Of a stretch of 64,000 bases of DNA, positions 54,511-63,204 are shown piece by piece (position 1 is the first letter of the stretch; the number at the start of each line of letters is the position of its first letter). The stretch lies in NCBI GenBank assembly GCA_965199585.1, contig CBDASI010000002.1, positions 1,922,001-1,986,000 on the forward strand. Reading direction: 5' to 3'. This DNA is from JAVVHH01 sp965199585. GTDB taxonomy: Bacteria > Pseudomonadota > Alphaproteobacteria > Acetobacterales > Acetobacteraceae. A program made the translations under genes and the position numbers. A model generated the notes under the pieces. The model was not told the origin of the DNA, did not search any database, and worked only from the letters and a program-made list of their open reading frames with translations.

Positions 54511-55714
54511 ACACACCCGAACCGGCCCGTTGTCTCATGTCCGCGTGCTGGATCTGAGCCGCATCATGGCCGCCCCTTGGGCCACGCAGATCCTGGCCGA
54601 CCTCGGTGCGGACGTCATTAAAATCGAGCGGACCGGCGCCGGCGACGACACCCGCAGCTGGGGCCCACCTTTTCTCAAGGACGCCGACGGCAAGCCCACC
54701 CGAGAGGCCGGCTACTTCCTGTCGGTCAACCGCGGCAAGCGCTCCGTCACGGTGGACATCTCCACCGCCGAAGGTCAGGCGGTCATCCGCGCCCTGGCGG
54801 ACACCGCCGACATCGTGACGGAAAATTTCAAGGCGGGCGCACTTGCCAGATACGGGCTGGACGCCGCCACGTTGAGGGCAGCCAAGCCGTCGCTGATCTA
54901 TTGCTCGGTCACCGGCTTCGGCCAGGACGGGCCGCGGGCCGAGCAGGCTGCCTACGACTTCGCCATCCAAGCGATGGGCGGGCTGATGAGCGTGACCGGG
55001 GAGCGGGACGGCAAGCCCGGTGCCGGGCCGCAGAAGGTGGGCGTGCCCATCGTGGACCTGATGACCGGCATGTATGCCACGGTCGCCATCCTGGCGGCGC
55101 TGGCTCGGCGGGCGGAGACCGGACTGGGCGACACGATCGACCTCGCCATGCTGGACGTGGCGGCGGCGTTCCTGGCCAATCAGGCGATGAACCACCTGGT
55201 CTCTGGCCGGGTGCCGGGGCGGGGCGGCAATCAGCACCCGAATATCCAGCCGCAGGACGTGTTCGCCTGTGCGGACGGCCATTTCGTGCTGGCCGTGGGC
55301 AATGACGGGCAGTTCGCCAAGCTGTGCGCCGTGCTGGGCAAGGCCGAGTGGGCCACGGATGAGCGGTTCAGCGCCAACAGCGCCCGGGTCGGGAACAGCG
55401 CCGAGCTGACAGCGCTGCTGTCGGAGTGCTTCGCCGGCTGGACGCGGGAGCGCATCGTGGGCGCATTGGACCAAGCCGGTGTTCCGGCAGCGCCCATCAA
55501 CACGGTGGACCAGGTATTCGCCGACCCGCAGCTGGTGCATCGCGGCATGCTGCGCCACCTGCCGCACCCCGTGGCCGGCACGGTGCCGCAGGTGGTCAGC
55601 CCAATCCGGTTCAAGGAGGCGCCGCTGCAGTTCGACCGCGCGCCGCCGCTATTGGGCCAGCACACGGCAGAGGTGTTGCGCGAGCTGGGATTGCAGCACG
55701 GAGGCGCGCCATGA
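54503..55714 (+). CDS. Family III CoA-transferase (CaiB/BaiF) 1
   Basis: 403 residues. It begins with VRVLDLSRIMAAPWATQILADLGADVIKIE, the CaiB/BaiF nucleotide-binding start (shortened here for the key core RIMAAPWATQ). The catalytic Asp is near 185 in VPIVDLMTGMYA. Transfers CoA between an acyl-CoA donor and a carboxylic acid. The second copy (58300-59520) has a matching Asp, so the two may be separate enzymes or subunits of one heteromer, as in BbsEF. Coupled to the CMD-like gene by ATGA. Confidence 0.92.
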   Translation: MHEHTRTGPLSHVRVLDLSRIMAAPWATQILADLGADVIKIERTGAGDDTRSWGPPFLKDADGKPTREAGYFLSVNRGKRSVTVDISTAEGQAVIRALADTADIVTENFKAGALARYGLDAATLRAAKPSLIYCSVTGFGQDGPRAEQAAYDFAIQAMGGLMSVTGERDGKPGAGPQKVGVPIVDLMTGMYATVAILAALARRAETGLGDTIDLAMLDVAAAFLANQAMNHLVSGRVPGRGGNQHPNIQPQDVFACADGHFVLAVGNDGQFAKLCAVLGKAEWATDERFSANSARVGNSAELTALLSECFAGWTRERIVGALDQAGVPAAPINTVDQVFADPQLVHRGMLRHLPHPVAGTVPQVVSPIRFKEAPLQFDRAPPLLGQHTAEVLRELGLQHGGAP

Positions 55715-56352
55715 GCGACGTGCGCATCCCGCTGCTCGGCCCGGATGAGATGAACCCCGCGCAGCGCGCCATATACGACGCCGTGGTGTCCGGACCTCGC
55801 GGGGAGATGATCGGCCCGCTCCGCGCCGCGATCCATAGTCCGGAGCTGGCGCAGGCCTGGTCCACCCTCGGCGAGTTCCTGCGGTTTCGCACCTGCCTAC
55901 CCAAGCGGCTGAACGAGCTGGCGATCACGGTCACCGGCCGCCGCTGGACCAGCCAGGTGGAGTGGTGGGTCCATGCCCGCGCCTGCGCCGCCGCCGGGGT
56001 GCCGCAAGAGGCGATCGACGCCATCGCGGCATTGCGGTCCCCTCGCTTCACCGACCCGGCAGACCTCGAGGTCTACGAGTTCGCGCGGTCGCTGCAGCAG
56101 GACGGCCAGGTGCCGGACTCCGTGTACGCCGCGGTGAAAGACCGGTGGGATACGCGGGGTGTGGTCGAGCTGGGGGCGGTGATCGGCTACTACACCATGG
56201 TGTCGATGACGCTGAACCTGCATCGGTTACCGTTGCCGGAAGGAGTCACGGGCCTGCCGCCCGAGGCCGGATTGGTGCAACTGGCCCCTGGCATGCTGCT
56301 GGGCGCCGATGCCGTCGCGCACCATGCGACCGCAGGGAGGAGCCTGGCATGA
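55711..56352 (+). CDS. Carboxymuconolactone decarboxylase-family protein
   Basis: 213 residues of the CMD/AhpD-like superfamily. It contains RLNELAITVTGRRWTSQVEW followed by WVHARACAAAGVPQEAIDAI; the conserved Glu and His are present but the AhpD CxxC is absent, so it is not a peroxidase. Similar proteins occur in CoA-linked catabolic operons, where a decarboxylation or lactone-processing role is presumed. It overlaps the CoA-transferase and the ECH-like gene by 4 bp each. Confidence 0.85.
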   Translation: MSDVRIPLLGPDEMNPAQRAIYDAVVSGPRGEMIGPLRAAIHSPELAQAWSTLGEFLRFRTCLPKRLNELAITVTGRRWTSQVEWWVHARACAAAGVPQEAIDAIAALRSPRFTDPADLEVYEFARSLQQDGQVPDSVYAAVKDRWDTRGVVELGAVIGYYTMVSMTLNLHRLPLPEGVTGLPPEAGLVQLAPGMLLGADAVAHHATAGRSLA

Positions 56353-57134
56353 AGGGTCTCGAACAGCTTCAGCGATTCCGCGTCGACGTCGCGGACCACG
56401 TCGCCACCGTGACGATCGCGGCGCCGCCGGTGAACGCGCAGGACCGGCTGTTCCGCGAAGAGTGCATCCGCGTCTTCGACGTGCTGGGAGCCGAACTCGC
56501 GGTGCGCGCGATCGTATTGGCGGCGGAAGGCCGGGTCTTCTCGGCAGGGGCAGACTTGTCGGAACGCGGCGCCATCCTGGCGGAGCCCGGCGGCTACGCG
56601 CGGCACAACCGCCTCGTCCGGGCCGCCTTCGACTGTGTGATGGAGTGTCCCAAGCCGGTGATCGCCGCCGTGAACGGAGCCGCGATCGGCGCCGGCTGCG
56701 TGCTCGCTTTGCTGTGCGACATCCTGGTGGTGGCGGAGGAAGCGTTCCTGTCGATGACGGAGGTGGATTACGGCCTGGCCGGCGGCGTCCGCCACGTGCT
56801 GCGCGCGTTCAGCCCGTCGGACGCACGGCTGATGATCTACACCGCCAAGCGTATCACCGGGCCGGAGCTATACCGCATGAACGTGGCTTCGATGTGCGTG
56901 CCCAAGGAGCGGCTGTTGGAGGAGGCGACCGGCATCGCCCGGACCATCGCCAGCAAGGTGCCGCTGGCCGTGGTCGCGGCCAAGCGCTCCTTCGGCCTGA
57001 CGGAGGAGATGCCGCTGCGCGACGGCTACCGCTACGAGCAAAGCCAGACCGCGGCTCTGGCGGAGACCGAGGATACGCAGGAGGCGCTCGCCGCCTTCCG
57101 TGAGAAGCGCAAACCCGTCTTCAAGGGTCGCTGA
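56349..57134 (+). CDS. Enoyl-CoA hydratase/isomerase-family protein
   Basis: 261 residues of the crotonase fold. The oxyanion-hole stretch is GRVFSAGADLSERGAIL and NGAAIGAGCVLALLCDILVV, and one catalytic Glu lies in LSMTEVDYGLAGG. At the position of the first catalytic Glu of classical hydratases (GGGCELA) it has GAGCVLA, so Val replaces Glu. It may be an isomerase or other crotonase rather than a standard hydratase. It is translationally coupled on both sides. Confidence 0.88.
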   Translation: MKGLEQLQRFRVDVADHVATVTIAAPPVNAQDRLFREECIRVFDVLGAELAVRAIVLAAEGRVFSAGADLSERGAILAEPGGYARHNRLVRAAFDCVMECPKPVIAAVNGAAIGAGCVLALLCDILVVAEEAFLSMTEVDYGLAGGVRHVLRAFSPSDARLMIYTAKRITGPELYRMNVASMCVPKERLLEEATGIARTIASKVPLAVVAAKRSFGLTEEMPLRDGYRYEQSQTAALAETEDTQEALAAFREKRKPVFKGR

Positions 57135-57136
57135 CG

Positions 57137-58303
57137 ATGGGCGCGACCGTCGAGGAACTGGACCGCTTGGGCGCCCTGGATGACGGGGCATTCCGGACCG
57201 AGGTGCGGGCGTGGATCGAAGCCAACTATCCGGTCGATATGGTGCGCCATCCGTCCCGCCGGCTGTTCTGGCGGGAGAACCGGGATTGGTACGCCCGGCT
57301 GTCCGCGCAGGGCTGGCTGGCGCCGGGCTGGCCGGCGGAGCATGGCGGCATGGGCCTGCCGGGAGCCCGGCAGCTCATCATGATCGAGGAACTCGAGCGG
57401 TTCGGCGCTGCGCGCGTGAACGACCAGGGGCTGATCATGCTCGGGCCGCTGCTGATCCAGCATGGCACGGTGGAGCAGAAGGCGTTTTTCCTGCCGCGCA
57501 TCCTGTCCGGCGAGCATGTCTGGGCGCAGGCGTATTCGGAGCCGGATGCCGGGTCCGATCTCGCCTCTCTGCGGCTCGATGCGGAGGATCGTGGCGACCA
57601 CTGGGTGCTGAACGGACAGAAGACCTGGATCACGCTGGGCACCGACGCCAACTGGGTGTTCGTGCTGGCCCGCACCGGGAAGGGCGGGAAGAAGCAGGAG
57701 GGCATCTCCTTCCTGCTGATGCCGACGGATAGCCCCGGCTTGACGGTGCGCGGGATCACCAACCTGGATGGCGGCGACGAATACGCGGAGATGTTCTTCG
57801 AGGACGTGCGCGTGCCCAAGGACATGGTGGTGGGCGAGGTGGACAAGGGGTGGACCTATGCCAAGGCCCTGCTCGGCTTCGAGCGCATCGCCATTGGCAG
57901 CCCCAAGCTGTCGTCCAGCGGCTTGGCTCGACTGAAGCAACTGGCCGACGAACTGGGCGTGTCCGACGAACCCGAATTCCTGGCCGCCTACCGCCGTCAC
58001 CGCATGGATCTCGAGGACCTCAAGGCCTTGTATGAGCGCGTGGTTGCCGCGGTGAAGCGGGGCGAGATGCCGAATGCGGAGATCTCCGTAATGAAGATCG
58101 TGCAGACAGAGTTGTTCGGGCGGATTACCGAGACGATGCTGGCGGTCGCCGGCGGGGAGGCGGGCCTGCTGCACGCCATGGGCAGTGGGCTGCATCCGGC
58201 CGGCATGTTCCTGCTGGCGCGTCCCGCCACCATCTTCGGCGGTTCCTCGGAGATATTGCGCAACGTCATTGCCCGGTCCGAGCTTGGAATGCCCGCCCGA
58301 TGA
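57137..58303 (+). CDS. Acyl-CoA dehydrogenase 1 (large subunit type)
   Basis: 388 residues. The FAD/substrate regions AQAYSEPDAGSDLASLRLD and WVLNGQKTWITLGTDANW are intact, as is RLKQLADELG and IFGGSSEILRNVIARSELGM at the end. Oxidises an acyl-CoA at the alpha-beta bond, passing electrons to ETF. Its partner at 59523 looks like the companion subunit; heterotetrameric pairs of this kind are known in steroid-acid degradation. Starts 2 bp after the ECH stop. Confidence 0.92.
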   Translation: MGATVEELDRLGALDDGAFRTEVRAWIEANYPVDMVRHPSRRLFWRENRDWYARLSAQGWLAPGWPAEHGGMGLPGARQLIMIEELERFGAARVNDQGLIMLGPLLIQHGTVEQKAFFLPRILSGEHVWAQAYSEPDAGSDLASLRLDAEDRGDHWVLNGQKTWITLGTDANWVFVLARTGKGGKKQEGISFLLMPTDSPGLTVRGITNLDGGDEYAEMFFEDVRVPKDMVVGEVDKGWTYAKALLGFERIAIGSPKLSSSGLARLKQLADELGVSDEPEFLAAYRRHRMDLEDLKALYERVVAAVKRGEMPNAEISVMKIVQTELFGRITETMLAVAGGEAGLLHAMGSGLHPAGMFLLARPATIFGGSSEILRNVIARSELGMPAR

Positions 58304-59520
58304 GCGCGCTGCAGGGGTTGCGGGTGCTGGACCTGACCCGGGTGTTCGCCGGCCCGTGGGCGACGCAGATGCTGGCCGATTTCGGTGCGGATGTAGTGAA
58401 GGTGGAGCATCCCAAGGGTGGCGACGACGTGCGCCGCATGGGCATGCACCAGACGCGCGCGGATGGCAGCGAAACCGGGCAGACGTCCTCGTTCCTGGCG
58501 ATGAACCGCAACAAGCGCTCAGTGGCGCTGGACATGACCAAGCCGGAAGGCCGGGCGGCGCTGCAGGCCATGGCGGTGAAAGCCGATGTGCTGGTGGAGA
58601 ACTTCAAAACGGGCGGCTTGCTCAAATATGGGCTGGACCACGCGACGCTCTCGGCCATGAACCCGCGCCTGATCTACTGTTCCATCACCGGCTACGGGCA
58701 GGACGGCCCGAATGCCGCACTACCGGGCTACGATCCGATCTTCCAGGCGATCAGCGGGCTGATGAGCATTACCGGGCAGCCGGATGACGCGACCGGCGCC
58801 GGCCCGGCCATGGTCGGGTACAGCGTGTCGGACATCAACGCCGGGTTCTACGCCACGATCGCCATCCTGACGGCGTTGCGGGCGCGGGACGCGGTGACCG
58901 GGCGGGGCCAGCACATCGACATCGCCCTGCTGGACACGCAGCTGGCGGCGCACTCCCACATCGCCATGAACTACCTGGTGTCCGGCGAAGTGCCGGTGCG
59001 GGCGGGTACGGCCTCGCAGATCAACACGCCCTGGCAGACCTTTCCCACCGCGGACGTGCCGGTGATGATCGCCGTGGGCAACGACCGGCAGTTTGCGACG
59101 CTATGTGCCGCGCTGGAGATCCCCGAGGTGGGGACAGATCCGCGGTTCGTCACTAATCGCCTCCGCTGGGCCAACAAGCCAGCATTGATCACTTTGCTGG
59201 AAACCGCCTTGGCCCGGCACGGCGCCCGCGACTGGACGGATCGGCTGAACGAAGCCGGGATCGCCTGCGGGCCGCTGAACGACTTCGCCGCCGTGCTCCA
59301 AGATCCGCAGGTGGTGCATCGCGGCATGTTCCGCGAGATGCCGGACCCGGCCTGCGGCACGCTAAAGTTCGTCGCCAATCCGATCCGTCTCTCCGACACG
59401 CCTCCGGAGTATGGGCGCGCGCCGCCTGGCCTTGGCGAACACAGCGCCGAGGTGCTGCGTGAGTGGCTGGATATGGACGAGGCGGGGCTGGAAGCGGTGA
59501 AGACGGAAACCGGAGGCTGA
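58300..59520 (+). CDS. Family III CoA-transferase (CaiB/BaiF) 2
   Basis: 406 residues, second of the pair. Its start reads LRVLDLTRVFAGPWATQMLA and the catalytic Asp is about 178 in YSVSDINAGFYATIAIL. The loop after KHP-type KVEHPKGGDDVRRMGMHQ differs from that of copy 1. ATGA overlap with the upstream dehydrogenase and 2 bp from the next gene. Confidence 0.92.
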   Translation: MSALQGLRVLDLTRVFAGPWATQMLADFGADVVKVEHPKGGDDVRRMGMHQTRADGSETGQTSSFLAMNRNKRSVALDMTKPEGRAALQAMAVKADVLVENFKTGGLLKYGLDHATLSAMNPRLIYCSITGYGQDGPNAALPGYDPIFQAISGLMSITGQPDDATGAGPAMVGYSVSDINAGFYATIAILTALRARDAVTGRGQHIDIALLDTQLAAHSHIAMNYLVSGEVPVRAGTASQINTPWQTFPTADVPVMIAVGNDRQFATLCAALEIPEVGTDPRFVTNRLRWANKPALITLLETALARHGARDWTDRLNEAGIACGPLNDFAAVLQDPQVVHRGMFREMPDPACGTLKFVANPIRLSDTPPEYGRAPPGLGEHSAEVLREWLDMDEAGLEAVKTETGG

Positions 59521-59522
59521 CG

Positions 59523-60602
59523 GTGTCGGAAGCAGACGAGCTGAGCGCCGAGCGCCTCGAATTCATCCGCATGACGCGGGACAGCGCTGCCGCTGTGGCA
59601 CCGCGGGGCGGCGACCTGAAGCGCGTCCGCGCCCTGCGCTACACCGTTCCGGGCTTCGACCCGGCGGTATGGCGGCAGATGGCGGCGCTGGGCTGGATCG
59701 GCCTGCACGTGGCTGAAGAGGCTGGCGGCGCCGGGATGGGCATGGCGGAAAGCGTGGCACTGGATGAGGAGCTGGGCGCCGGGCTGGTGCCGGAACCACT
59801 GATCGCCGCCAGCCTGGCTGCGGCCATGCTGGCCTGCACCTCGGAAACCGCTCTGCTGGAAGCGGTGCTGGCCGGGGATGTCCATCTGCCCGTCGCCTGG
59901 CAAGGCAGCCCGGATGCCACCGGACTTGCTGCCGGCCCGGTAAGCCTGCGTCACGGCGTTCCCATGGCTGCGACCGCCGAGCAGCTGTTGATACCAGTGC
60001 GGGATGGCGGACGGACTCGGCTGTTATTGCTCGACGCGGCGGAAGCGGACGCGGCGCTCGTTCAACGGCAGGACGGCACGACTGTGTCGACGTTGCGCAT
60101 TCCCGGAAATGCCGGTCGAGTGGTGGCGGAGGACGTGGGCGCGGCGCTGGACCGTGCGCTGGACGAGGCGACGCTCCGCACTGCGGCCTATCTGCTGGGC
60201 GTGGCGGATCAGGCATTCGCGATCACTCTGGACTACCTGAAGCAGCGCAAGCAGTTCGGCCAGCCGCTGGCGGCGTTCCAGGCGCTGCAGCATCGAGCGG
60301 CGGACATCAAGATCCAACTGGTCCTGACTCGGGCTAGCGTAGAAGGCGCTGCGGCGGAGCTTGATGCCGGTGTTTCGCCCGCGCGGCGGGCGGCCGTGGC
60401 ATCGCGCGCAAAGGCGAGGGCGGCGGACACGGCCCTGTTGATGGGGCGGGAAGCGGTGCAGATGCATGGCGCGATCGGCTATGCCGATGAGTGCGATATC
60501 GGCCTGTTCACCCGCAAGGCGATGGCGGTAGCCAACGAGTACGGTTCCGCGATGGCGCACCGGGCGCGGTTCGCCCGGCTAGCAGAAGAGTTCGCAGCAT
60601 GA
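59523..60602 (+). CDS. Acyl-CoA dehydrogenase 2 (small subunit type)
   Basis: 359 residues from GTG (59523). Ends QMHGAIGYADECDIGLFTRK and lacks the long FAD-contact segments seen in copy 1 (the WxxxGxK-type stretch is missing). This is typical of the non-catalytic or accessory half of alpha2beta2 dehydrogenases. It is the last gene of the operon, followed by a short convergent gap. Whether it is catalytic alone is unclear. Confidence 0.88.
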   Translation: MSEADELSAERLEFIRMTRDSAAAVAPRGGDLKRVRALRYTVPGFDPAVWRQMAALGWIGLHVAEEAGGAGMGMAESVALDEELGAGLVPEPLIAASLAAAMLACTSETALLEAVLAGDVHLPVAWQGSPDATGLAAGPVSLRHGVPMAATAEQLLIPVRDGGRTRLLLLDAAEADAALVQRQDGTTVSTLRIPGNAGRVVAEDVGAALDRALDEATLRTAAYLLGVADQAFAITLDYLKQRKQFGQPLAAFQALQHRAADIKIQLVLTRASVEGAAAELDAGVSPARRAAVASRAKARAADTALLMGREAVQMHGAIGYADECDIGLFTRKAMAVANEYGSAMAHRARFARLAEEFAA

Positions 60603-60690
60603 GGGCCGCGGTACTCGTGGCGCTGCCGCCTAAGCCGCCGTAGCGCGCTTTTACCCCAGGAACCCTGCCAAAGGCTGCATGCGTCCTTAC

Positions 60691-61188
60691 CTACGCCGAG
60701 GGCTGGGCCGCTTCTCCCTCCGGCAACGTTGCGCTGCACACGTCGACCCAGCGGGCGCCGACAAGCGTCGCCAGCCGTTCGGGCGCGATTTCGATCGAAC
60801 TCGTCTGTGATCCTGCGGCCGGGAAAACCGTCGAGAAGTCGCGCAGCGAGACGTCGCACAGGATCGGTATCGACGTCGCAAGGCCGAACGGGCAGACACC
60901 GCCGACGGGATGGCCGGTCAGCGTGGACACCTCGTCCGGGCTGAGCATCCTGGCGCGTCCGCCCAGCACTGACTTCATTTTCGCATTGTCCAAGCGGGCA
61001 TCGCCGCGCGCGACGACTAGCACGACCCCCGCGGGGCCTCGCAGCGACAGCGTCTTGGCGATCCGGGCAGGAGTGACATTCAGCGCCGCCGCCGCTTCGG
61101 CGACGGTGGCGGTGCTCTGGCCATGATCGACGATCGCCAGGTCCGGCGCATATTTCGTCAGGAAGCTCTGAACCGATGCTCTGCTCAT
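60691..61188 (-). CDS. YbaK/prolyl-tRNA-synthetase-associated domain protein (aminoacyl-tRNA deacylase)
   Basis: 165 residues. It contains VAEAAAALNVTPARIAKTLS, VVLVVARGDARLDNAKMKSV and GGVCPFGLATSIPILCDVSL, the YbaK/ProX fold with the conserved Lys (IAKTL) and the GGVCPFG loop. Such proteins deacylate mischarged Cys- or Ala-tRNAPro. It stands alone. The start ATG lies at 61188. Common housekeeping-type protein. Confidence 0.92.
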   Translation of the reverse strand: MSRASVQSFLTKYAPDLAIVDHGQSTATVAEAAAALNVTPARIAKTLSLRGPAGVVLVVARGDARLDNAKMKSVLGGRARMLSPDEVSTLTGHPVGGVCPFGLATSIPILCDVSLRDFSTVFPAAGSQTSSIEIAPERLATLVGARWVDVCSATLPEGEAAQPSA

Positions 61189-61590
61189 TCCAAAGAACCC
61201 GTTTTTATTGCCGACCGATACAGCGCTGAGGGATCGAAGCCATGTCTGTCAACTCGTCGCGCGAGGAGGAGGGAGGCGCTACGCCTCAACCGGGCGGACG
61301 TGAAAGGCACCGCCACCGGGACGTCGCCCGCTAGCCGCACGCGGCTCAAAATTTGAACGTCACAGCACGGACACGGCTATAGCCAGATCGGACGCGCCGA
61401 ACACTCGCTGACCTGGTCCTGCAACCAGCCGCGGAATGCCTCCATGATCGGTCGATGATCTCAGCACGTGCTGATACGATCTATAATAGAATTACCATAG
61501 AAATATTCCTATTGGCTGATTAAAAGTTGCCGTCTTCACCATAGTTGCCCGGCCAAATACTTGCTGTACGGCATTGCCGGCGGAAATAGG
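61189..61590. other. 402-bp intergenic stretch left of the IS66 insertion
   Basis: No gene found. Much of it (61440-61560) is markedly AT-rich (CTATAATAGAATTACC near 61480) compared with the surroundings. It probably carries the promoter of the YbaK-like gene. On the minus strand a short frame reads MEAFRGWLQDQVSE and stops; it faintly recalls an IS66 TnpC C-terminus and may be an older transposon scrap, but this is weak. Confidence 0.5.
61583..61590. repeat. Left target-site duplication (GAAATAGG)
   Basis: 8 bp identical to 63087-63094, flanking the IS66 element. IS66-family elements make 8-bp duplications. Confidence 0.92.
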
Positions 61591-61603
61591 GTAATTGCTC
61601 ACC
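61591..61603 (+). repeat. IS66 left terminal inverted repeat
   Basis: GTAATTGCTCACC; perfect inverted match to 63074-63086. The transposase stop codon (61599-61601) lies inside it. Confidence 0.95.
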
Positions 61604-63020
61604 CCGGTGATGCGGCGATCTGACGTGTTGAGGCCGTTGCGAGCACGGCGCGGAGTTCGCCGAGGACGGAACGGCCGTTAGCCTTGGCGGTGCTGACCAC
61701 GGAGCGGAAGGCGGCGTAGGTTTGCGCGCCCCATTCGGAGCGGAAGCCGTTGGTCACCTTGCGGAAAATCACGCTTGGCCGCAGCGCACGCTCGCAGGCG
61801 TTATTGGTGGCCGACACAGCGCGATCGGTCACGAATAGGAATAGGTGCGCGCGGTCGCGGGCGATGCGGCGGCGTAATTTCTCGGCGGCGTCGCCACGTC
61901 GCGGCAGCGCCATCACACGCGTCAACCTTCGTTCCAGATCGGCTTGGTATTGCGCGAGCGTGGTGTCGCGCAGCGTTTCGCGTCGCCGCCCGATGGCGAT
62001 CGCGCGCAACAGCAGGCGCTTGAATGCTGGCGAGAACCCGTCGTCGCCGCAATCAATGGCGAATTGCGTGTCGCGCAACAGATGGGCGAGACACATTTGC
62101 CAGAACTCGGAATGGCCGCGCTGGGCGCCGAAGCTGTCGGAGATCCAAACGCGCGGGCGATGGTCGCCGAACAGCGCGCGGACCACACCGGCGCCCCGGC
62201 TGGGGCGGATGATGTGCAGCACGTGCAGGGCGGTCACGAAGACCCATTCCCACTGCGTCTTCTTCATCACTCGCACCGAAGTCTCGTCGGACGCGACCAC
62301 GTCGGACGCGGTGACCGCCGCCGCAACGGCCAAGGCGGCCGCTTCCAGCGGGGCTTGCGCGCGCGCGAGGATGTTGCACAGCGCGCCTTCGCTAATCGAC
62401 AGGCCAAACATCTCGGCGAACAGGCAGCGCAGCCGTTGGAGGCCAATTGCCTGGGCGTAATGGAGGTAGACCGCGATGGCCTCAATGGATTTGCCGAACG
62501 GCGAGCCCGGCTCGAGACCTTTCGGCGCGCCGGCCACGGCGCGCTCGCCACAACAGGCGCAGCGACCGCCGAACAGGCGCACACGGGTTACGTCTGGCCT
62601 GACCGGCGGCAGTTCGATGCGGTCATAGACCTGTTGCGGCGTTTGAGGGTCAGCCGTCCAGGCGGCGGCGCAATGCGGGCAGGCATCAAGCCGGCTATCG
62701 ACGATGCGGTCGGGATTGGGATCGAGCGCGCGGCCGAAACCGGGGCGGCTCTTGCGCGGCGGTTTCGTGCCGGTCGGCTGACCGCTGGACTTCTGGCCCT
62801 TGGACGGCGGCAGCGAGGAGTTGTCCGGCGTCTTGGGCGGCTTCTCCAGCCGCGCCAGCCGGGCTTCCAATTCGGCGATCCGCGCCAGCGCCGCTTCCAG
62901 CTGGCCGACAAGCGGCAACAGAGACAGGATCAGCGCGTCCTTCTCCGCAACCGTCAGCTTGGTGAGGTCGATCTCGCGGGTCACCCCGGTGTTGAATCGA
63001 ATCTCCCGTGATCGCGTCAA
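61599..63020 (-). CDS. tnpC: IS66-family transposase (TnpC)
   Basis: 473 residues in the frame used. A coiled-coil (LTVAEKDALILSLLPLVGQ and ALARIAELEARLARLEKPPK), a PSKGQKSSGQP linker, a zinc-finger pair (CPHC and CACCG) and the DDE region (VVASDETSVRVM, VWISDSFGA, TNNACERALRPS) are all present, in the usual IS66 order. The start is uncertain: TTG at 63020 or GTG at 62984; no ATG fits. An overlapping ATG frame at 63033 runs in another frame and soon leaves the transposase. Confidence 0.92.
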   Translation of the reverse strand: MTRSREIRFNTGVTREIDLTKLTVAEKDALILSLLPLVGQLEAALARIAELEARLARLEKPPKTPDNSSLPPSKGQKSSGQPTGTKPPRKSRPGFGRALDPNPDRIVDSRLDACPHCAAAWTADPQTPQQVYDRIELPPVRPDVTRVRLFGGRCACCGERAVAGAPKGLEPGSPFGKSIEAIAVYLHYAQAIGLQRLRCLFAEMFGLSISEGALCNILARAQAPLEAAALAVAAAVTASDVVASDETSVRVMKKTQWEWVFVTALHVLHIIRPSRGAGVVRALFGDHRPRVWISDSFGAQRGHSEFWQMCLAHLLRDTQFAIDCGDDGFSPAFKRLLLRAIAIGRRRETLRDTTLAQYQADLERRLTRVMALPRRGDAAEKLRRRIARDRAHLFLFVTDRAVSATNNACERALRPSVIFRKVTNGFRSEWGAQTYAAFRSVVSTAKANGRSVLGELRAVLATASTRQIAASPG

Positions 63021-63073
63021 CCACCTTCGTCATCAGACCGACGGTCGGGCCCGAAACCGCCAGCGGTTACCCA

Positions 63074-63086
63074 GGTGAGCAATTAC
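63074..63086 (-). repeat. IS66 right terminal inverted repeat
   Basis: GGTGAGCAATTAC; the inverted partner of 61591-61603. Confidence 0.95.
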
Positions 63087-63094
63087 GAAATAGG
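63087..63094. repeat. Right target-site duplication (GAAATAGG)
   Basis: Direct copy of 61583-61590 immediately outside the right IS end. Confidence 0.92.
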
Positions 63095-63204
63095 AGTTTA
63101 TAAGCGCACCTCAGGCTCATCGTGAGGCCGCTACGTGATCGAAAATGCCAAGCCGAGGCTGATGTGAGATCGACCCAATCTTATTTTTATGACAACGTTC
63201 ACAA

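Larger units (their letters stand above)
61591..63086. mobile_element. Complete IS66-family insertion sequence, 1496 bp
   Basis: Bounded by perfect 13-bp terminal inverted repeats, GTAATTGCTCACC (61591-61603) and its complement (63074-63086), extended to about 20 bp with three mismatches. They are flanked by the 8-bp direct repeat GAAATAGG. It carries one transposase gene and no tnpA/tnpB, as in the ISBst12-like group of IS66. The intact gene, ends and target duplication suggest a fairly recent insertion. It landed between the YbaK-like gene and the methyltransferase gene without breaking either. Confidence 0.95.

Noticed and set aside
62695..63033. ATG frame overlapping the start of the IS66 transposase in another frame, suggesting a programmed frameshift
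   Set aside because: The frame lacks a slippery heptamer and soon diverges into unrelated residues; single-gene IS66 elements need no frameshift.
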